Position numbers and translations under genes: made by a program. From UBA1227 sp045599345 (lineage in GTDB: Bacteria > Bacillota > Clostridia > Oscillospirales > Acutalibacteraceae): a stretch of DNA of 40,516 nt. Shown one piece after another: positions 39,413 through 40,516 of the stretch. The number at the start of each line of letters is the position of its first letter. The stretch's first letter is position 1. The notes under the pieces are model-generated. The model ran no database searches. It saw only the letters and a list, made by a program, of their open reading frames with translations, and was not told the DNA's origin. Location: NCBI GenBank assembly GCA_045599345.1, contig JAZRVV010000027.1:1-40516 (forward strand). Reading direction: 5' to 3'.

Positions 39413-40516
39413 ATGCAGAAATCCCGTTTTAAAAACAGAATAAAACAGACCTTGGCAGTGTCTTTGGCAGTGCTTGTTGTGCTGTGCATGTTTACATCTT
39501 GTTCTGCACAATCAAGTTCGACTGTAATCAACAATGTTAAAGACATTAACGGCAAGAGGATAGGTATCCTTGTTGGAACCCTTTTTGAGGACACGGCGTA
39601 TGAGGATTTCCCATCCTCTAGCATCACGTTCTATAACACGTATGCAGACCTAATCCAGGCGCTCAAGAGTGGAAGGATTGATACCTTCCTTTGCGATGAT
39701 GCGACTGCAAAGGCACTCTGTGATTTTGATTACAAGATTTCATTCATTCCTCAACTTATAACTAATGAGAAGTATGGACCAGTATTTAGGCGTACAGAAG
39801 GTGGCCAAAAACTCTGTGAAAAGTTCAACCGTTTTATCTATAACTATTCCGAGAGAGGTGACCTTAGTATCCTTCAAGGAAAGTGGATAAATTCTGGTAA
39901 AGGTGGACGCGATATATTCTACAAATTCCAGGACTTGCCAGATATAAACGGTAAAATCAAAATTGCTGCTGTTAACGATACAGAACCATTTTCATTTATT
40001 TCTTTTGGTCTTTTGACAGGCTATGAAGTTGGACTTATGTATGACTTCTGCAAGGAGTATGGTTTTGCAGCAGAAATAGTATCTACTGATATTGACGATG
40101 TGTTTTCTGGCGTTAGTGTTGGCAAATACGATATAGGTATTGGACTTCTTTCCTATACTGAGGAAAGAAACGAAAAGTTCTTGTTCGCAACACCTGATTA
40201 TGAGGGTGGTGCAGTAGCTGTAGTACTGACAACTGTTGCAGAGGAAAGCAACGGATTCTTTGGCTCTATAGTAAATGGCTTTGACAAGACATTTATCAGA
40301 GAAAGCAGATGGCAAATGTTCCTTAAGGGTATTGGTGTCACACTGCTTATTAGCAATGTTGCAGCAATTATCGGAACCATAATAGGCTTTGCACTCTATA
40401 CGCTTGGTTTTTATCTCAAGGATAAAAGCAAAGCTTACTTGAAACTCCTTGACCTTTATATACTCTTTGTTAAACGTATGCCGATAGTAGTCTTCTTGCT
40501 TATTACTTATTATGTA
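39413..40516 (+). CDS. lipoprotein substrate-binding/permease fusion of a polar amino acid ABC transporter (partial)
   Basis: An open frame of 368 codons that runs off the window. The N-terminus MQKSRFKNRIKQTL, a hydrophobic stretch and lipobox FTSC (Cys30) mark a lipoprotein-type signal. Two solute-binding-like segments follow: about 42-165 (DINGKRIGILVGTLFEDTAY) and about 178-285 (DINGKIKIAAVNDTEPFSFI, GYEVGLMYDFCKEYGF, IGIGLLSYTEERNEKFLF). After a linker comes the first membrane helix of a His/Glu/Gln-type permease (WQMFLKGIGVTLLISNVAAIIGTIIGFALY). GlnP-type fusions are known in Firmicutes. The first binding segment lacks the usual YxPF-like ligand block. Start ATG with AGGA 7 nt before. 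Confidence 0.85.
   Translation, partial: MQKSRFKNRIKQTLAVSLAVLVVLCMFTSCSAQSSSTVINNVKDINGKRIGILVGTLFEDTAYEDFPSSSITFYNTYADLIQALKSGRIDTFLCDDATAKALCDFDYKISFIPQLITNEKYGPVFRRTEGGQKLCEKFNRFIYNYSERGDLSILQGKWINSGKGGRDIFYKFQDLPDINGKIKIAAVNDTEPFSFISFGLLTGYEVGLMYDFCKEYGFAAEIVSTDIDDVFSGVSVGKYDIGIGLLSYTEERNEKFLFATPDYEGGAVAVVLTTVAEESNGFFGSIVNGFDKTFIRESRWQMFLKGIGVTLLISNVAAIIGTIIGFALYTLGFYLKDKSKAYLKLLDLYILFVKRMPIVVFLLITYYV

Overview
The window looks like a chromosomal segment of a low-to-mid GC Gram-positive anaerobe of the Clostridia, most likely a Lachnospiraceae-type organism. This is inferred from strong Shine-Dalgarno sites, frequent TTG/GTG starts, a lysine riboswitch ahead of a meso-diaminopimelate dehydrogenase lysine operon, RNase J, the gdpP-rplI-dnaB order and a second, divergent type IIA topoisomerase pair. 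The species cannot be fixed from the sequence alone.

Layout. 1-604: end of an rRNA operon in the unusual order 23S, tRNA-Lys, tRNA-Glu, 5S, tRNA-Asn, closed by a terminator. 605-939: no gene, but two identical 47-bp repeats that, read on the minus strand, are broken tRNA-Asn-like sequences, then a promoter for a sodium:solute symporter (940-2487). 2609-5203: a visibly AT-richer island holding an ImmR/ImmA-like regulator-protease pair, a DUF4417 gene, a small toxin-like protein and a Cys-rich CPCC protein. Two copies of a small conserved RNA-like element flank the last three genes; the right-hand copy has its own minus-strand promoter and terminator. 5254-9534: lysine riboswitch and dapA-dapB-ddh-lysA. 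9536-12481: a membrane-anchored hypothetical protein (minus strand), a PepD dipeptidase and a DMT exporter. 12478-16434: a two-gene operon of an isopropylmalate-synthase-like protein that has lost its metal ligands and a fusion of a sugar-isomerase-like TIM barrel with an acyl-CoA synthetase. 16439-18245: dinB under a probable LexA box, convergent with rnhA. 18297-28683: housekeeping run rnj-gdpP-rplI-dnaB-tilS-hpt-ftsH, with an FtsH carrying a very long acidic tail. 28694-33007: type IIA topoisomerase B and A subunits. 33015-33478: secG and tRNA-Lys(UUU). 33587-40516: a GAF-ABC ATPase fusion with a giant FtsX-type permease, a multi-pass membrane protein, a PrsW-family intramembrane protease and a lipoprotein/permease fusion cut by the window end.

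How the genes work together. The lysine genes form a complete short pathway from aspartate semialdehyde to lysine through Ddh, controlled by the riboswitch. The rnj-to-ftsH run is core RNA decay, c-di-AMP turnover, translation, replication, tRNA modification, purine salvage and membrane proteolysis. The last 7 kb look like an envelope-stress or export module. The best candidates for undescribed biology are the small-RNA-bracketed toxin-like island (3490-5203) and the degenerate synthase plus TIM-barrel/acyl-CoA synthetase operon (12545-16401).
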